Source: Streptomyces rubiginosohelvolus (GTDB lineage Bacteria > Actinomycetota > Actinomycetes > Streptomycetales > Streptomycetaceae). From it: DNA of 64,000 nucleotides. Within the stretch, counting starts at the first letter, position 1; the number at the start of each line of letters is the position of its first letter. The notes under the pieces are model-generated. The model did not search any database, was not told the origin of the DNA, and saw nothing but the letters and a program-made list of their open reading frames with translations. Below are positions 7,675-17,050 of this stretch, one piece after another. The position numbers and the translations under genes are program-made. The DNA lies in contig NZ_BMTW01000008.1 of the NCBI RefSeq assembly GCF_014649875.1, forward strand, positions 18,956 to 82,955. The letters are read 5' to 3'.

Positions 7675-8349
7675 ATGGATGAGCGCGTGTCCTCGGGGGC
7701 CCGGAGCCGACGGCCCGCCCCGTTACCGGCCCGCGTGGCCCTGGCGGCCCGTGTGGTCTTGGCCGTGGCCACCTTCGTGGTCGCGCTCCTGCTGGCGGCC
7801 TGCGAGGCCCCGGGCCGTACGGTCACCGACGACCGGGGGCCCGTCCCCGCCCCGCCCGGCCCGTCTCCGTACGGCGTGGTGTTCCTCGGGCCCGGGGACT
7901 GCAGTTCGCGGGGCCCGGTGATCCGGGAGGTGTTCTGCCGCAGCGAGAAGGCGGCGGCCACCGTCCTCGCCCGGCACCTCGGCACCCCGTCGTCGGGCCC
8001 GCCCTGCCCGGATGCCACCGACTTCGTCCTGCACGTCTCCGAGACGGGCACCGGGGCCCGTTCCCGGCTCACGACCGGTTACGCCTGCATGCGGAACCTG
8101 GAGCCCCCGCACCCGGGCGACCCGGGGCAGGGCGGCGGACCGCTGACCGTCGTCGGCGACTGCGTCACCGCCTCCCGCGCGGGCGAGGTCACGGAGACCG
8201 CCTGCGCGGACGCGGGCGGCCGTGCCCCGCGCTACCGGGTGGAGTCGGCGGTGCGGCGGCGGGCCCAATGCCCGGACGACACGGACCTGTTCGTCTCCCT
8301 GCGCGGGGAGAAGCCGGTGGGTTGCGCCCGCCGGTCCACCGGATGGTGA
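7675..8349 (+). CDS. LppU/SCO3897-like lipoprotein with duplicated Cys module
   Basis: 224 residues. A hydrophobic N-terminal segment ends in a lipobox LLLAAC (Cys near residue 42), so the protein is probably a membrane-anchored lipoprotein. Two modules of one pattern follow: GDC..C......CPDATDFVLHVS (about 7897-8045) and GDC..C......CPDDTDLFVSL (about 8155-8322). The second matches the form I know from LppU/SCO3897-type proteins; the first looks like a diverged duplicate. Start ATG 7675 follows GGGGGG, while an upstream in-frame ATG lacks a ribosome site. Function unknown. It converges with the S37 peptidase gene. Confidence 0.75.
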   Translation: MDERVSSGARSRRPAPLPARVALAARVVLAVATFVVALLLAACEAPGRTVTDDRGPVPAPPGPSPYGVVFLGPGDCSSRGPVIREVFCRSEKAAATVLARHLGTPSSGPPCPDATDFVLHVSETGTGARSRLTTGYACMRNLEPPHPGDPGQGGGPLTVVGDCVTASRAGEVTETACADAGGRAPRYRVESAVRRRAQCPDDTDLFVSLRGEKPVGCARRSTGW

Positions 8350-8392
8350 CGGCGACCGACGGGCGCGGCCCGGGACGAGCGGCTGCGAGCGA

Positions 8393-9874
8393 CTACGGGC
8401 GCAGCGTGGCCTCGTCGCGCTCGACCTCGCCGTTGCGCTGGTCCAGCCTGGTGTCGAACTTCGCCAGCGGCTTCGCCTTCGCCGGGTCGTTCTCGACGGC
8501 CGCCGGGGCGACGCCCGCCCAGCGCAGGATGTCGGCGGTGGCCTTCGCCCGCTCGGCCTCGGGGAGACCCGAGACCCGCGCGCCGTGGTTGCCCCCGGGT
8601 ACGGTGTGAACGGCGCTGTCCTTCGCGCCGCGGCCGAGGCGGAACGGCTCCGCGCTCCACGGGTCGTTCTCGCCGTTGACGTACATCATCTGACGGGCGT
8701 TGTGCCTGACCCAGCTGTCGATGTCCCGCATGGCACCCCGGTCGAACTTCATCGGGATGGAGCGGGGCACGAAGTTGCGCGGGGGCTGGTAGCCGTAGCG
8801 GCTCAGGTTGCCGAGCCAGGGCTGCTTGATGTCCGGCGATCCGAGCTGGGTGCCCGCCTGGTAGTAGTACGGGGTGTACGTCTCCAGGCCCTGGTCGGCG
8901 TAGGCGGAGAAGCCGGAGATGGAGTCGACGGAGTTCCAGATGTCGTCGTCCGTGGCCTTCTTCGCGTCGGCCGGGATGTCCACGCAGTCGGCGAGCAGGC
9001 TGTACTGCCAAAACGCCCACCCGTAGTCCATGACCGTGGCCTCGTAGGCGCGGTCCATGGAGCCGATGGTGTTGAAGGTCCAGCCGTTGGCGGCGGCCTG
9101 CTCCTTGTACTTCTTCTGGAGCGGGGCCCGCCGGATCAGCGCCTCGCGCTGCACGCCGGCCAGCTTGTCGCGGCACTCCTTGGTGCCGACGTTGCGGAAG
9201 AACCGGTCGTACGCCGAGTCCTCGTCGTTGTTGACGTCGTTGGGCGCGACGTAGGCGACGACGCCGTCCATGTCCTTCGGGTAGAAGCGCTCGAAGTACG
9301 TGGCGGTCATCCCGCCCTTGGACCCGCCGGTGGCCAGCCACTTCTTGCCGTAGATCTTCTTCAGCGCGGTGAACACCCGGTGCTGGTCGCTGGCGGCCTG
9401 CCAGATGTCCAGCTTGGACCAGTCGGCCGGGGCGGGGCGCGACGGGGTGAAGAAGCGGTATTCCAGGGAGACCTGGTTGCCGTCGATGATCTGCGTCGGC
9501 TCGCTGCGGCTGGGGTTGGTCGAGACGTTGTAGCCGCTGGTGGAGAAGACCGTCGGGCGGGAGACGTCCTTGTGCAGCACGGTGATGCGCTGCTGGAACG
9601 TGCCCTTGGACGGGCGCCGGTGGTCGACCGGCTGGGTGTAGTTGAGGACGAAGTAGCGGTAGCCCGCGTACGGCTTCTCCTCGATCAGGCTCATGCCCGG
9701 GATCGCCAGGATGCGGTCCTTGATGTCCTCGGCGCTCGCTTCGCCGCCGAGGGCGGTTCCGCTGCTCTTCGCGGCCGGCTCCGCGGCGGTGGCCGCACCG
9801 GCCGAGGCCCCCGTGGCTCCGACCGTGCCTATGAGCACGGCGAGCGAGAGAACCCCTGTGAGTGACTTGCGCAT
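8393..9874 (-). CDS. Secreted tripeptidyl aminopeptidase, peptidase S37 (PS-10) family
   Basis: 493 residues with a Sec signal peptide (MRKSLTGVLSLAVLIGTVGA, cleavage near TAAEP). It has an alpha/beta-hydrolase-type serine peptidase fold with nucleophile Ser185 in ATGGSKGGMT, a likely Asp in YVNGENDPWS and His in VPGGNHGARV. Length and motifs fit the Streptomyces prolyl tri/tetrapeptidyl aminopeptidases, which remove N-terminal tripeptides from secreted or digested proteins during growth and development. Start ATG 9874 has AAGGGGAG about 6 nt upstream. It is a single gene on its own transcript. A 13-bp tandem repeat lies about 80-130 bp upstream of the start. Confidence 0.9.
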   Translation of the reverse strand: MRKSLTGVLSLAVLIGTVGATGASAGAATAAEPAAKSSGTALGGEASAEDIKDRILAIPGMSLIEEKPYAGYRYFVLNYTQPVDHRRPSKGTFQQRITVLHKDVSRPTVFSTSGYNVSTNPSRSEPTQIIDGNQVSLEYRFFTPSRPAPADWSKLDIWQAASDQHRVFTALKKIYGKKWLATGGSKGGMTATYFERFYPKDMDGVVAYVAPNDVNNDEDSAYDRFFRNVGTKECRDKLAGVQREALIRRAPLQKKYKEQAAANGWTFNTIGSMDRAYEATVMDYGWAFWQYSLLADCVDIPADAKKATDDDIWNSVDSISGFSAYADQGLETYTPYYYQAGTQLGSPDIKQPWLGNLSRYGYQPPRNFVPRSIPMKFDRGAMRDIDSWVRHNARQMMYVNGENDPWSAEPFRLGRGAKDSAVHTVPGGNHGARVSGLPEAERAKATADILRWAGVAPAAVENDPAKAKPLAKFDTRLDQRNGEVERDEATLRP

Positions 9875-9951
9875 GCACGCTCCCCTTGGTTCACAACAGT
9901 CGCCGTGAACTTATCGGGGGTAACACACGCCACGCCAGACCCGGTTGTCCG

Positions 9952-10003
9952 TGTCAGCACAGAATGTCAGCGCGGAATGTCAGCACCTGATGTCAGCAGA
10001 GGA
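9952..10003. repeat. Four 13-bp tandem repeats at gene end
   Basis: Units beginning TGTCAGC start at 9952, 9965, 9978 and 9991, exactly 13 bp apart, with diverging tails. The last unit contains the stop codon (9993-9995) of the small secreted protein; the others lie between it and the S37 peptidase promoter. On the minus strand each unit gives GCTGACA, so new TGA triplets follow the natural stop. Confidence 0.8.
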
Positions 10004-10445
10004 TCCATCCGGTGGAGACGGACTTCTTGCCGATCCCGCCGGTGGCCCGCACGCAGCGGTTCAGCGCGTTGACCGTGACCGGGCCCGCCATCTTCGTGTA
10101 CGAGCCCTTGTCGGAGACCGCGCGACCGCCGCGCGCCTGGAGGGTGACGCTCATCGTCCGCCGCTTGCCGGGCTTCTTGGCGACGGTCACCGCGCAGGCA
10201 TGAGCGCGGGTCTTGTAGACGCGCAGCTCTCCCGTGGAGAACTCGACCGTCTTCGCCGGGCGGCCGGAGCAGGCGGAGGCGGCCTGGGCGGTGCCGGGGG
10301 CGGCGAGGACAGGGACGAGTCCGCCCAGCAGGGGAAGGACGAGGAGGCCGACGAGCGGCAGCCGTCTCCGCCGCACCGGTTTCACCGCTCCGGCCGGTCC
10401 CGCGGCCCCGTCCGGACCCACCGGCCCCGCAGTCCTGTCGAACAC
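9993..10445 (-). CDS. Small secreted four-cysteine protein, unknown function
   Basis: 150 residues. A long basic N-region (KPVRRRR) precedes a hydrophobic core LPLVGLLVLPLLGGLVPVL and a signal-peptidase-like site near TAQAAS. The mature part of about 95 residues has four Cys (SACSG, HACAV, NRCVR and the terminal WILC), suggesting two disulfides. GTG 10445 is chosen for the GGTGGGGG 5 nt upstream; GTG 10457 is the alternative. I do not recognise a family beyond secreted actinobacterial protein. It lies between the ABC exporter and the peptidase on the same strand but is probably transcribed alone. Confidence 0.65.
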   Translation of the reverse strand: MFDRTAGPVGPDGAAGPAGAVKPVRRRRLPLVGLLVLPLLGGLVPVLAAPGTAQAASACSGRPAKTVEFSTGELRVYKTRAHACAVTVAKKPGKRRTMSVTLQARGGRAVSDKGSYTKMAGPVTVNALNRCVRATGGIGKKSVSTGWILC

Positions 10446-10546
10446 GTTCGCCCCCACCTGACATCCGTACGCCCATGCGTCCCTGGCTACGACGCAGCAG
10501 ACGCACGAGAGGTTGCACGGCCCGGGTACCCCGGGCCGCCGGGCCC

Positions 10547-13500
10547 TCACACGGCCGCGGGCTCGTCCTCCCCTATGCCCTCCCCTATGAAGGTGCGCCA
10601 CAGCCGGGCGTACTGCCCGTCCAGGGCGAGCAGCTCGTCGTGCGTGCCGTCCTCGGCGACGCGTCCGTTGTCCATCACCACGACCCGGTCGGCGCGGGCG
10701 GCCGTCGTCAGCCGGTGGGCGACCACCAGCGTGGTCCGGCGGCCGGTGAGCCGGTCGGTCGCCTGGTTGACGAGGGCCTCGGTGGCGAGGTCGAGGGCGG
10801 CGGTGGCCTCGTCCAGGAGCAGGACGTCCGGGTCGACCAGCTCGGCGCGGGCCAGGGCGATGAGCTGGCGCTGCCCGGCGGAGAGGTTACGGCCGCGTTC
10901 GGCGACCTCGTGGAGGTAGCCGCCCTCCAGCGTGGCGATCATCTCGTGCGCGCCGACCGCGCGGGCGGCGGCCTCCACCTCGGCGTCGGTGGCGGCGGGC
11001 AGCCCGTAGGCGATGGCGTCGCGGACCGTCCCGGCGAAGAGGTACGCCTCCTGCGGGACGACGCCGAGGCGGTGCCGGTAGGCGGTCATGTCGAGCTTGC
11101 GCAGATCGGTGCCGTCGGCGGTGACCCGGCCGCCGGTGGGGTCGTAGAACCGGGCGACCAGCTTGACCAGGGTCGACTTCCCGGCCCCCGTCTCGCCGAC
11201 GAAGGCGACGGTCTGCCCGGCCGGGATGTGCAGGTCGATCCCGGTGAGGGCCTCCTCCTCGTCCCCGTACGCGAAGGAGACGTCCTCGAACGCGATCTCG
11301 CCGCGCAGCGAGAGCACGTCGAGCGGCTCGTCCGGGTCGGCGGTCGAGGTGGGCTCGCGCAGCAGCTCCTGGATGCGGCCGAGGGAGACGGTGGCCTGCT
11401 GGTAGCCGTCGAAGACCTGGGAGAGCTGCTGGACGGGGGCGAAGAACAGGTCGATGTAGAGGAGGTAGGCGACCAGCGCGCCGACGGTCAGCGTGCCGTT
11501 GTCGATCCGGCCCGCGCCCACGATCATCACCGCGGCGGCGGCGACGGAGGCCAGCAGCTGGACGAACGGGAAGTAGACGGAGATCAGCCACTGGCCGCGC
11601 ACCCGGGCCTGGCGGTAGCTGTCGCTGCGCTCGGAGTAGCGGGCGGCCCCGTCGTGCTCGCGGCCGAAGGCCTGGACGATCCGGAGACCGGCGACGGACT
11701 CCTGGAGGTCGGCGTTGACGGAGCTGATGCGGGTCCGGGCCAGTTCGTACGCCTTGACGCTGCTGCGCCGGAAGAAGAAGGTGCCGACGATCAGCACGGG
11801 CAGGGTGGCGAAGACGACCAGGGCGAGCTGGATGTCCAGGACGAGCAGCGCGACCATGATCCCGAAGAAGGTGACCACGGAGACGAACGCGGTGACGAGG
11901 CCGGTCTGCAGGAACGTGGACAGCGCGTCCACGTCCGTCGTCATCCGGGTCATGATCCGGCCGGTCAGCTCGCGCTCGTAGTAGTCGAGACCGAGGCGCT
12001 GGAGCTGGGCGAAGATCTTCAGGCGGAGCGAGTAGAGGATCCGTTCACCGGTCCGGCCGGTCATCCGGATCTCACCGGTCTGGGCGATCCACTGGACGAG
12101 CACGACGGCCAGGGCGATCGCGGAGGCGGCCCACACCGCACCGATCGAGATCTGGCTGACGCCCTCGTCGATGCCGTGCCGGATCAGGACCGGCAGGAGC
12201 AGGCCCATCCCGGCGTCGACGGCGACGAGCCCGAGACTGATGAGCAGGGCGGCACCGAAGCCGCGCAGCAGCCGGCGCAGCCCGTAGGACTCCTCCGGAC
12301 GCACGGCGGTGGCCTCGTCGACCTCGGGAATGTCCGTGGCGGGCGGCAGCGCCTCGACCTGGGCGAGGAGTTCGGGGGTCGCGGGCATGCCGGCGACGGT
12401 GGTGTCCCGCTCCTCCTCGTTACGGATCCACAACTCGGGGGTGATGCCGCGCTCCGCGTCGAACTCGGCGTCCAGCTCCTCCTGCAGGGCGCGGTCGTCC
12501 TCAAGGCCGGCCCCGGCGCGCGACGGCCGGTGGCCGGGCGAGGTGGCGCCCAGCTCGTCGGGGTCGGTGAGGAGTCGGCGGTAGAGGGCGGAGGTGCGCT
12601 CCAGCTCCTCGTGGGTGCCGATCGCGGCGAGCTTCCCGCCGTCCAGGACGGCGATGCGGTCGGCGAGCTGGAGAGTGGAGCGGCGGTGGGCGATGAGCAG
12701 CGTGGTCCGCCCTGCCATCACCTGCTTGAGCGCCTCGTGGATCTCGTGCTCGACGCGGGCGTCGACGGCGGAGGTCGCGTCGTCGAGGAGGAGGAGCCGG
12801 GGGTCGGTGAGGATGGCGCGGGCGAGGGCGACGCGCTGGCGCTGACCACCGGAGAGGGTGAGCCCGTGCTCGCCGACGGTGGTGTCGTACCCCTTCGGCA
12901 GGTCGGAGATGAACCCGTGGGCCTGGGCGGCGCGGGCGGCCGTCTCGATCTGCTCCTGGGTGGCATCGGGGAGGCCGTAGGCGATGTTGGCCCGGACGGT
13001 GTCGGAGAACAGGAAGCTGTCCTCGGGGACGAGCCCGATGGCGGAGCGCAGGGAGGCCTGGGTCAGCTCGCGGACGTCGTGGCCGCCGATGAGGACGGCC
13101 CCGTGGGAGACGTCGTAGAAGCGGGGCAGCAGGAGGGAGACGGTGGACTTGCCGCTGCCGGAGGCGCCGACGACGGCGACGGTCTCGCCGGGTTCGACGG
13201 TGAGCGAGAACCCGTCGAGGACGGGCCGGTCCGCTTCGTATCCGAAGGTGACGTCGTCGAACTCGATCCCGGCCGGAGCGTCGGCGGGCAGCTCCTTGGC
13301 GCCGTCCGTCATGGAGGGCTCGGTGTCGATGAGCTCCAGGACGCGTTCGACACCGGCGCGGGCCTGCTGGCCGACGGTGAGGACCATGGCGAGCATCCGG
13401 ACCGGGCCGACGAGCTGGGCGAGGTAGGTGGAGAAGGCGACGAACGTGCCGAGGGTGATCTCGCCCCGGGTGGCCAGCCAGCCGCCGAGGGCGAGCATGG

Positions 13501-14278
13501 CGACCTGGCCGAGGGCGGGCACGGCCTGGAGGGCGGGGGTGTAGCGGGAGTTCAGCCGAATGGTGCGCAGCCGCCCGGCGAAGAGCCGCCTGCTGACCTC
13601 GCGGAGCTTCCCGGTCTCCTGGTCCTCCTGCCCGAACCCCTTGACGACCCGGACCCCGGAGACGGCCCCGTCGACGACCCCGGCGACGGCGGCGGCCTGG
13701 CTCTGGGCGTACCAGGTGGCGGGGAAGAGCCGAGCCTTGGAGCGGCGGGCGATGAACCAGAGCGCGGGGGCGACGGCGAGGGCGACGAGGGTGAGCGGGA
13801 GGGAGAGCCACGCCATGATCACCAGGGAGATGAGGAAGAGCAGCACGTTCCCGATGGTCATCGGGAGCATGAACAGCAGCCCCTGGATCAGCTGGAGGTC
13901 ACTGGTGGCCCGGCCGACGACCTGCCCGGTGGACAGCTCGTCCTGACGTTTCCCGTCGAGCCGGGTGATCGTCGCGTACATGTCCGTACGCAGATCGTGC
14001 TGGACGTCCAGGGCGAGCCGGCCGCCGTAGTAGCGGCGGATGTAGGTGGCGATGTAGACGAGGACGGCCGCGCCGATGAGCAGCCCGGTCCAGACGGCGA
14101 GCGAGCGGGTGTGGTCGGTGACCACGTCGTCGATGATCACCTTGGTGATGAGTGGCACGAGGGCCATGACGGCCATGCCGGCGAGCGACGAGCCGAGGGC
14201 GAGCACGACGTTCCGCCGGTACCGCCACGCGTACCCGGTCAGCCGCCGGCCCCACCCCTGTTGCTCTGCGCCCGTCAC
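10547..14278 (-). CDS. Fused heterodimeric-type ABC exporter (TMD-NBD-TMD-NBD)
   Basis: 1243 residues, two full ABC exporter halves in one chain. Half 1 has six helices from about residue 20, Walker A GASGSGKS (about 370), signature LSGGQRQRVALA and Walker B LLLLDDATSAVD (about 495). Half 2 has Walker A GETGAGKS (about 1027), signature LSAGQRQLIALA and Walker B VLLLDEATAALD (about 1150). The Walker B Glu is Asp in NBD1 and the signature Gly is Ala in NBD2; both changes fall in the same composite ATP site, so one site is degenerate as in heterodimeric exporters. GTG 14278 follows GGGGAGG at 6 nt. Inner-membrane multidrug or lipid export is likely, substrate unknown. Confidence 0.9.
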   Translation of the reverse strand: MTGAEQQGWGRRLTGYAWRYRRNVVLALGSSLAGMAVMALVPLITKVIIDDVVTDHTRSLAVWTGLLIGAAVLVYIATYIRRYYGGRLALDVQHDLRTDMYATITRLDGKRQDELSTGQVVGRATSDLQLIQGLLFMLPMTIGNVLLFLISLVIMAWLSLPLTLVALAVAPALWFIARRSKARLFPATWYAQSQAAAVAGVVDGAVSGVRVVKGFGQEDQETGKLREVSRRLFAGRLRTIRLNSRYTPALQAVPALGQVAMLALGGWLATRGEITLGTFVAFSTYLAQLVGPVRMLAMVLTVGQQARAGVERVLELIDTEPSMTDGAKELPADAPAGIEFDDVTFGYEADRPVLDGFSLTVEPGETVAVVGASGSGKSTVSLLLPRFYDVSHGAVLIGGHDVRELTQASLRSAIGLVPEDSFLFSDTVRANIAYGLPDATQEQIETAARAAQAHGFISDLPKGYDTTVGEHGLTLSGGQRQRVALARAILTDPRLLLLDDATSAVDARVEHEIHEALKQVMAGRTTLLIAHRRSTLQLADRIAVLDGGKLAAIGTHEELERTSALYRRLLTDPDELGATSPGHRPSRAGAGLEDDRALQEELDAEFDAERGITPELWIRNEEERDTTVAGMPATPELLAQVEALPPATDIPEVDEATAVRPEESYGLRRLLRGFGAALLISLGLVAVDAGMGLLLPVLIRHGIDEGVSQISIGAVWAASAIALAVVLVQWIAQTGEIRMTGRTGERILYSLRLKIFAQLQRLGLDYYERELTGRIMTRMTTDVDALSTFLQTGLVTAFVSVVTFFGIMVALLVLDIQLALVVFATLPVLIVGTFFFRRSSVKAYELARTRISSVNADLQESVAGLRIVQAFGREHDGAARYSERSDSYRQARVRGQWLISVYFPFVQLLASVAAAAVMIVGAGRIDNGTLTVGALVAYLLYIDLFFAPVQQLSQVFDGYQQATVSLGRIQELLREPTSTADPDEPLDVLSLRGEIAFEDVSFAYGDEEEALTGIDLHIPAGQTVAFVGETGAGKSTLVKLVARFYDPTGGRVTADGTDLRKLDMTAYRHRLGVVPQEAYLFAGTVRDAIAYGLPAATDAEVEAAARAVGAHEMIATLEGGYLHEVAERGRNLSAGQRQLIALARAELVDPDVLLLDEATAALDLATEALVNQATDRLTGRRTTLVVAHRLTTAARADRVVVMDNGRVAEDGTHDELLALDGQYARLWRTFIGEGIGEDEPAAV

Positions 14279-14429
14279 GCGTTGCCTCCCCGTCCCGTTC
14301 GATCTTCCGGAGGCACCAACGCGGTGGAGGGCGGATTTCATCCCGCCGCAACAATCTCTCGCCGAGCGCCGGGTCAACGGATCGCGCCCCCGCCACTCGT
14401 CCGGCGGACTTCCCTCCCGCCTAGGACAG

Positions 14430-14451
14430 ATATATACTGTGGAATATATAC
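14430..14451 (+). promoter_or_regulatory. AT-rich promoter/operator of toxin-antitoxin pair
   Basis: Two direct ATATATAC repeats (14430-14437 and 14444-14451) stand out in a very GC-rich region. TATACT at 14433-14438 makes a good -10, 23 nt before the toxin ATG. The repeats, 14 bp apart, would suit cooperative binding by the XRE antitoxin for autoregulation. Confidence 0.6.
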
Positions 14452-14461
14452 GCTCCTCGAC

Positions 14462-14830
14462 ATGGAAGAACCCTTCATCATCGAGATCGAGCCGGAGGTC
14501 CGCCTGTGGCTGACGAACCTGTCGGCGAGTGACTACGAGAGGGCGGAGCACGCGGCGGGCAGGTTGGCGCAGGAAGCGACCACGCTGGACGAGCCGCACT
14601 CCCGGTACATCGGGGACGGGGTCCGAGAGCTCAGGTTCGAGATGGGGCGCAATCGCGAAGCCGTGCGGATCTCGTACTGGTTGGCCCCGCAGCGCCGGGT
14701 CGTCCTGCTGACCGTCTTCCGCAAGACCCGGCAGCGCGAGAATGCGGAGATCGCTCGCGCCAGGCGCGCCAAGGCGGTCTGCGAGACGGAGCACGAGCCC
14801 GCCCACGACACATTCATCCGCGATGTCTAG
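14462..14830 (+). CDS. HigB/RelE-like toxin (Gp49-type)
   Basis: 122 residues, usual for phage-derived Gp49/HigB-like toxins of the RelE/ParE superfamily. The family features are the motif ELRFEMGRNREAVRISYWLAP and the C-terminal core VVLLTVFRKTRQRENAEIARARRAK. These proteins are ribosome-dependent mRNA endonucleases or gyrase poisons; which applies cannot be read here. The gene order is toxin first, XRE antitoxin 27 nt downstream, as in higBA. ATG 14462 is 11 nt past the second ATATATAC repeat and has no strong ribosome site, so initiation may be weak. The AT-rich promoter in this GC-rich setting suggests acquisition by transfer. Confidence 0.85.
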   Translation: MEEPFIIEIEPEVRLWLTNLSASDYERAEHAAGRLAQEATTLDEPHSRYIGDGVRELRFEMGRNREAVRISYWLAPQRRVVLLTVFRKTRQRENAEIARARRAKAVCETEHEPAHDTFIRDV

Positions 14831-14857
14831 ACGCGACGTCTGGAAAGGAAGAGCCAC

Positions 14858-15343
<486 letters not shown>

Positions 15344-15350
15344 GGGGACC

Positions 15351-15369
15351 AGGGCCTGCCGGGGGCCCT
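15351..15369. terminator. Short hairpin between convergent genes
   Basis: AGGGCC (15351-15356) pairs with GGCCCT (15364-15369) around a 7-nt loop, at the meeting point of the antitoxin gene and the ThDP enzyme gene. The stem is short, so support is mainly positional. Confidence 0.35.
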
Positions 15370-17050
15370 ACAGATGCGTCGGCTCGAACATCCGCAGCAG
15401 GGCCGGGAGCACGACGACCGACGGCCCCGGGGCCGCCAGAGCCTTCGACAGGTCGGCGGCGAGCGACTCGGGGCTGGTCCGGACGGCGGGTACGCCGAAG
15501 GACTCGGCGAGGGCGACGAAGTCCGGGCGGGCCAGCTCGGTGCCGGTGGTCTCGCCGAAGGCTCCCGTCATGTACTCGCGGAGGATGCCGTAGCCGCCGT
15601 CGTCGACGATCAGCCAGGTCAGCGGCAGATCATACTGGCGGGCGGTGGCCAGCTCCGCGATGGAGTACATCGCGCCGCCGTCGCCGGAGACCGCGAGCAC
15701 GGGCTTCGTCGGGTCGGCGGCGGCGGCCCCGATGGCGGCCGGGAAGCCGTAGCCGAGGCCGCCCGCGCCCTGGGCGGAGTGCATGGTGTTGGGGCGGCGG
15801 GCGTCGAACGCGGACCAGGCCCAGTACGCCAGGATCGTCATGTCCCAGAAGCTGGGCGCGGCGTCGGGCAGCGCCTCGCGGACGGCGTCGAGGACCTGCT
15901 GCTCCAGGGTGAGGTCCTGGGCCTCGATCCGGACCCGTACCTTCTCCAGCACCGTACGCACGCGCTCGGCGGCGGTCGGGTCCTCGCGGCGCTCGACGGC
16001 CTCCAGCAGGTCGGCCAGCGCCTCGCGGGCGTCGGAGTGGATGCCGAGGGCGGGGTGGTTGGACTCCAGCTTCCCGGCGTCCGCCTCGATCTGGATCACC
16101 CGGCCGCGCGGGCGGAAGGTGTGGTAGTTCGAGGAGAGCTCGCCGAGGCCGGAGCCGACGACGAGCAGGACGTCCGCGTCCTCCAGGAAGTCGGTGGTGT
16201 GCCGGTCCTCCAGCCAGGAGCGCAGCGACAACGGGTGCTCCCAGGGGAACGCGCCCTTGCCGCCGAAGGTGGTGACAACCGGCGCGTCGAGCTTCTCGGC
16301 CAGCGCGCGCAGCTTGCCGGAGGCGTCGGAGCGTACGACTCCGCCGCCCGCGATGATCACGGGCCGCTGGGCGTTCGACAGCAGATGTGCGGCGGCGATG
16401 GTCAGCTCGGGCCGCGGGTAGAGCTCGCGCGGGGTGGCGTCCATGGCGCTGACGACGGGCAGGGTCGTCTCGGCCAGCAGCACGTCCTGCGGGATCTCCA
16501 CCCAGACCGGCCCGTGCGGGGCGGTCAGCGCGGACTCCCAGGCGGCGGCGATCGCGGAGGGGATCTGCGACGCGGTCCGCACCGTGTGCACGGACTTCAC
16601 GATGTCACGGACGGAGGCCTGCTGGTCGCGCAGCTCATGGAGATAGCCGTGCCGCCCGCCGCCGAGCCCCGCCGTCGGGATCTGGCTGGAGATGGCGAGG
16701 ACGGGGGCGGAGGCGGCGGCCGCCTCCTGGAGCGCGGCGAGCGAGGTGAGCGCGCCGGGCCCGGTGGAGAGCAGCAGCGGGGCCACCTCCCCCGTGATCC
16801 GGCCGTACGCGTCGGCGGCGAACCCCGCGTTGTTCTCGACGCGGAGCCCGACGTACCGGAGCGAGGAGCGGCGCAGCGCGTCGAACATGCCGAGCGCGTG
16901 CTGACCGGGCAGGCCGAAGACGGTGGTCGCGCCGAGCCCCTGGAGGGTCTCGACGACGAGGTCACCGCCGTTGCGGCCGGGGGGCGGATTCAGTACGGCG
17001 GCTGCCTGGGCGGCGGTGAGCTGCGGCCGGTCGTCGTGGTCGTGACTCAC
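15368..17050 (-). CDS. ThDP-dependent enzyme (acetolactate synthase/decarboxylase superfamily)
   Basis: 560 residues with the three-domain ThDP plan. The PYR domain has the activating Glu72 in VENNAGFAADAYG, the middle domain includes IIAGGGVVRSDASGKL, and the PP domain has GDG at 456-458. The metal/diphosphate motif that normally ends in NN reads VDDGGYG (Asp483-Asp484). The GTG start overlaps the ureohydrolase stop as GTGA, so the two are coupled. With a guanidino hydrolase next to it, a 2-ketoarginine decarboxylase-like role (arginine transaminase route, AruI type in Pseudomonas) is plausible. Plain annotation would be acetolactate-synthase-like protein. No regulatory subunit gene is nearby, which argues against branched-chain biosynthesis. 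Confidence 0.85.
   Translation of the reverse strand: MSHDHDDRPQLTAAQAAAVLNPPPGRNGGDLVVETLQGLGATTVFGLPGQHALGMFDALRRSSLRYVGLRVENNAGFAADAYGRITGEVAPLLLSTGPGALTSLAALQEAAAASAPVLAISSQIPTAGLGGGRHGYLHELRDQQASVRDIVKSVHTVRTASQIPSAIAAAWESALTAPHGPVWVEIPQDVLLAETTLPVVSAMDATPRELYPRPELTIAAAHLLSNAQRPVIIAGGGVVRSDASGKLRALAEKLDAPVVTTFGGKGAFPWEHPLSLRSWLEDRHTTDFLEDADVLLVVGSGLGELSSNYHTFRPRGRVIQIEADAGKLESNHPALGIHSDAREALADLLEAVERREDPTAAERVRTVLEKVRVRIEAQDLTLEQQVLDAVREALPDAAPSFWDMTILAYWAWSAFDARRPNTMHSAQGAGGLGYGFPAAIGAAAADPTKPVLAVSGDGGAMYSIAELATARQYDLPLTWLIVDDGGYGILREYMTGAFGETTGTELARPDFVALAESFGVPAVRTSPESLAADLSKALAAPGPSVVVLPALLRMFEPTHL

Noticed and set aside
10475..14461. Very long plus-strand frame opposite the ABC exporter
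   Set aside because: It is antisense low-complexity sequence (Gly/Asp/Glu/Val rich), typical shadow of a GC-rich gene; only its last 122 codons (toxin) are real.
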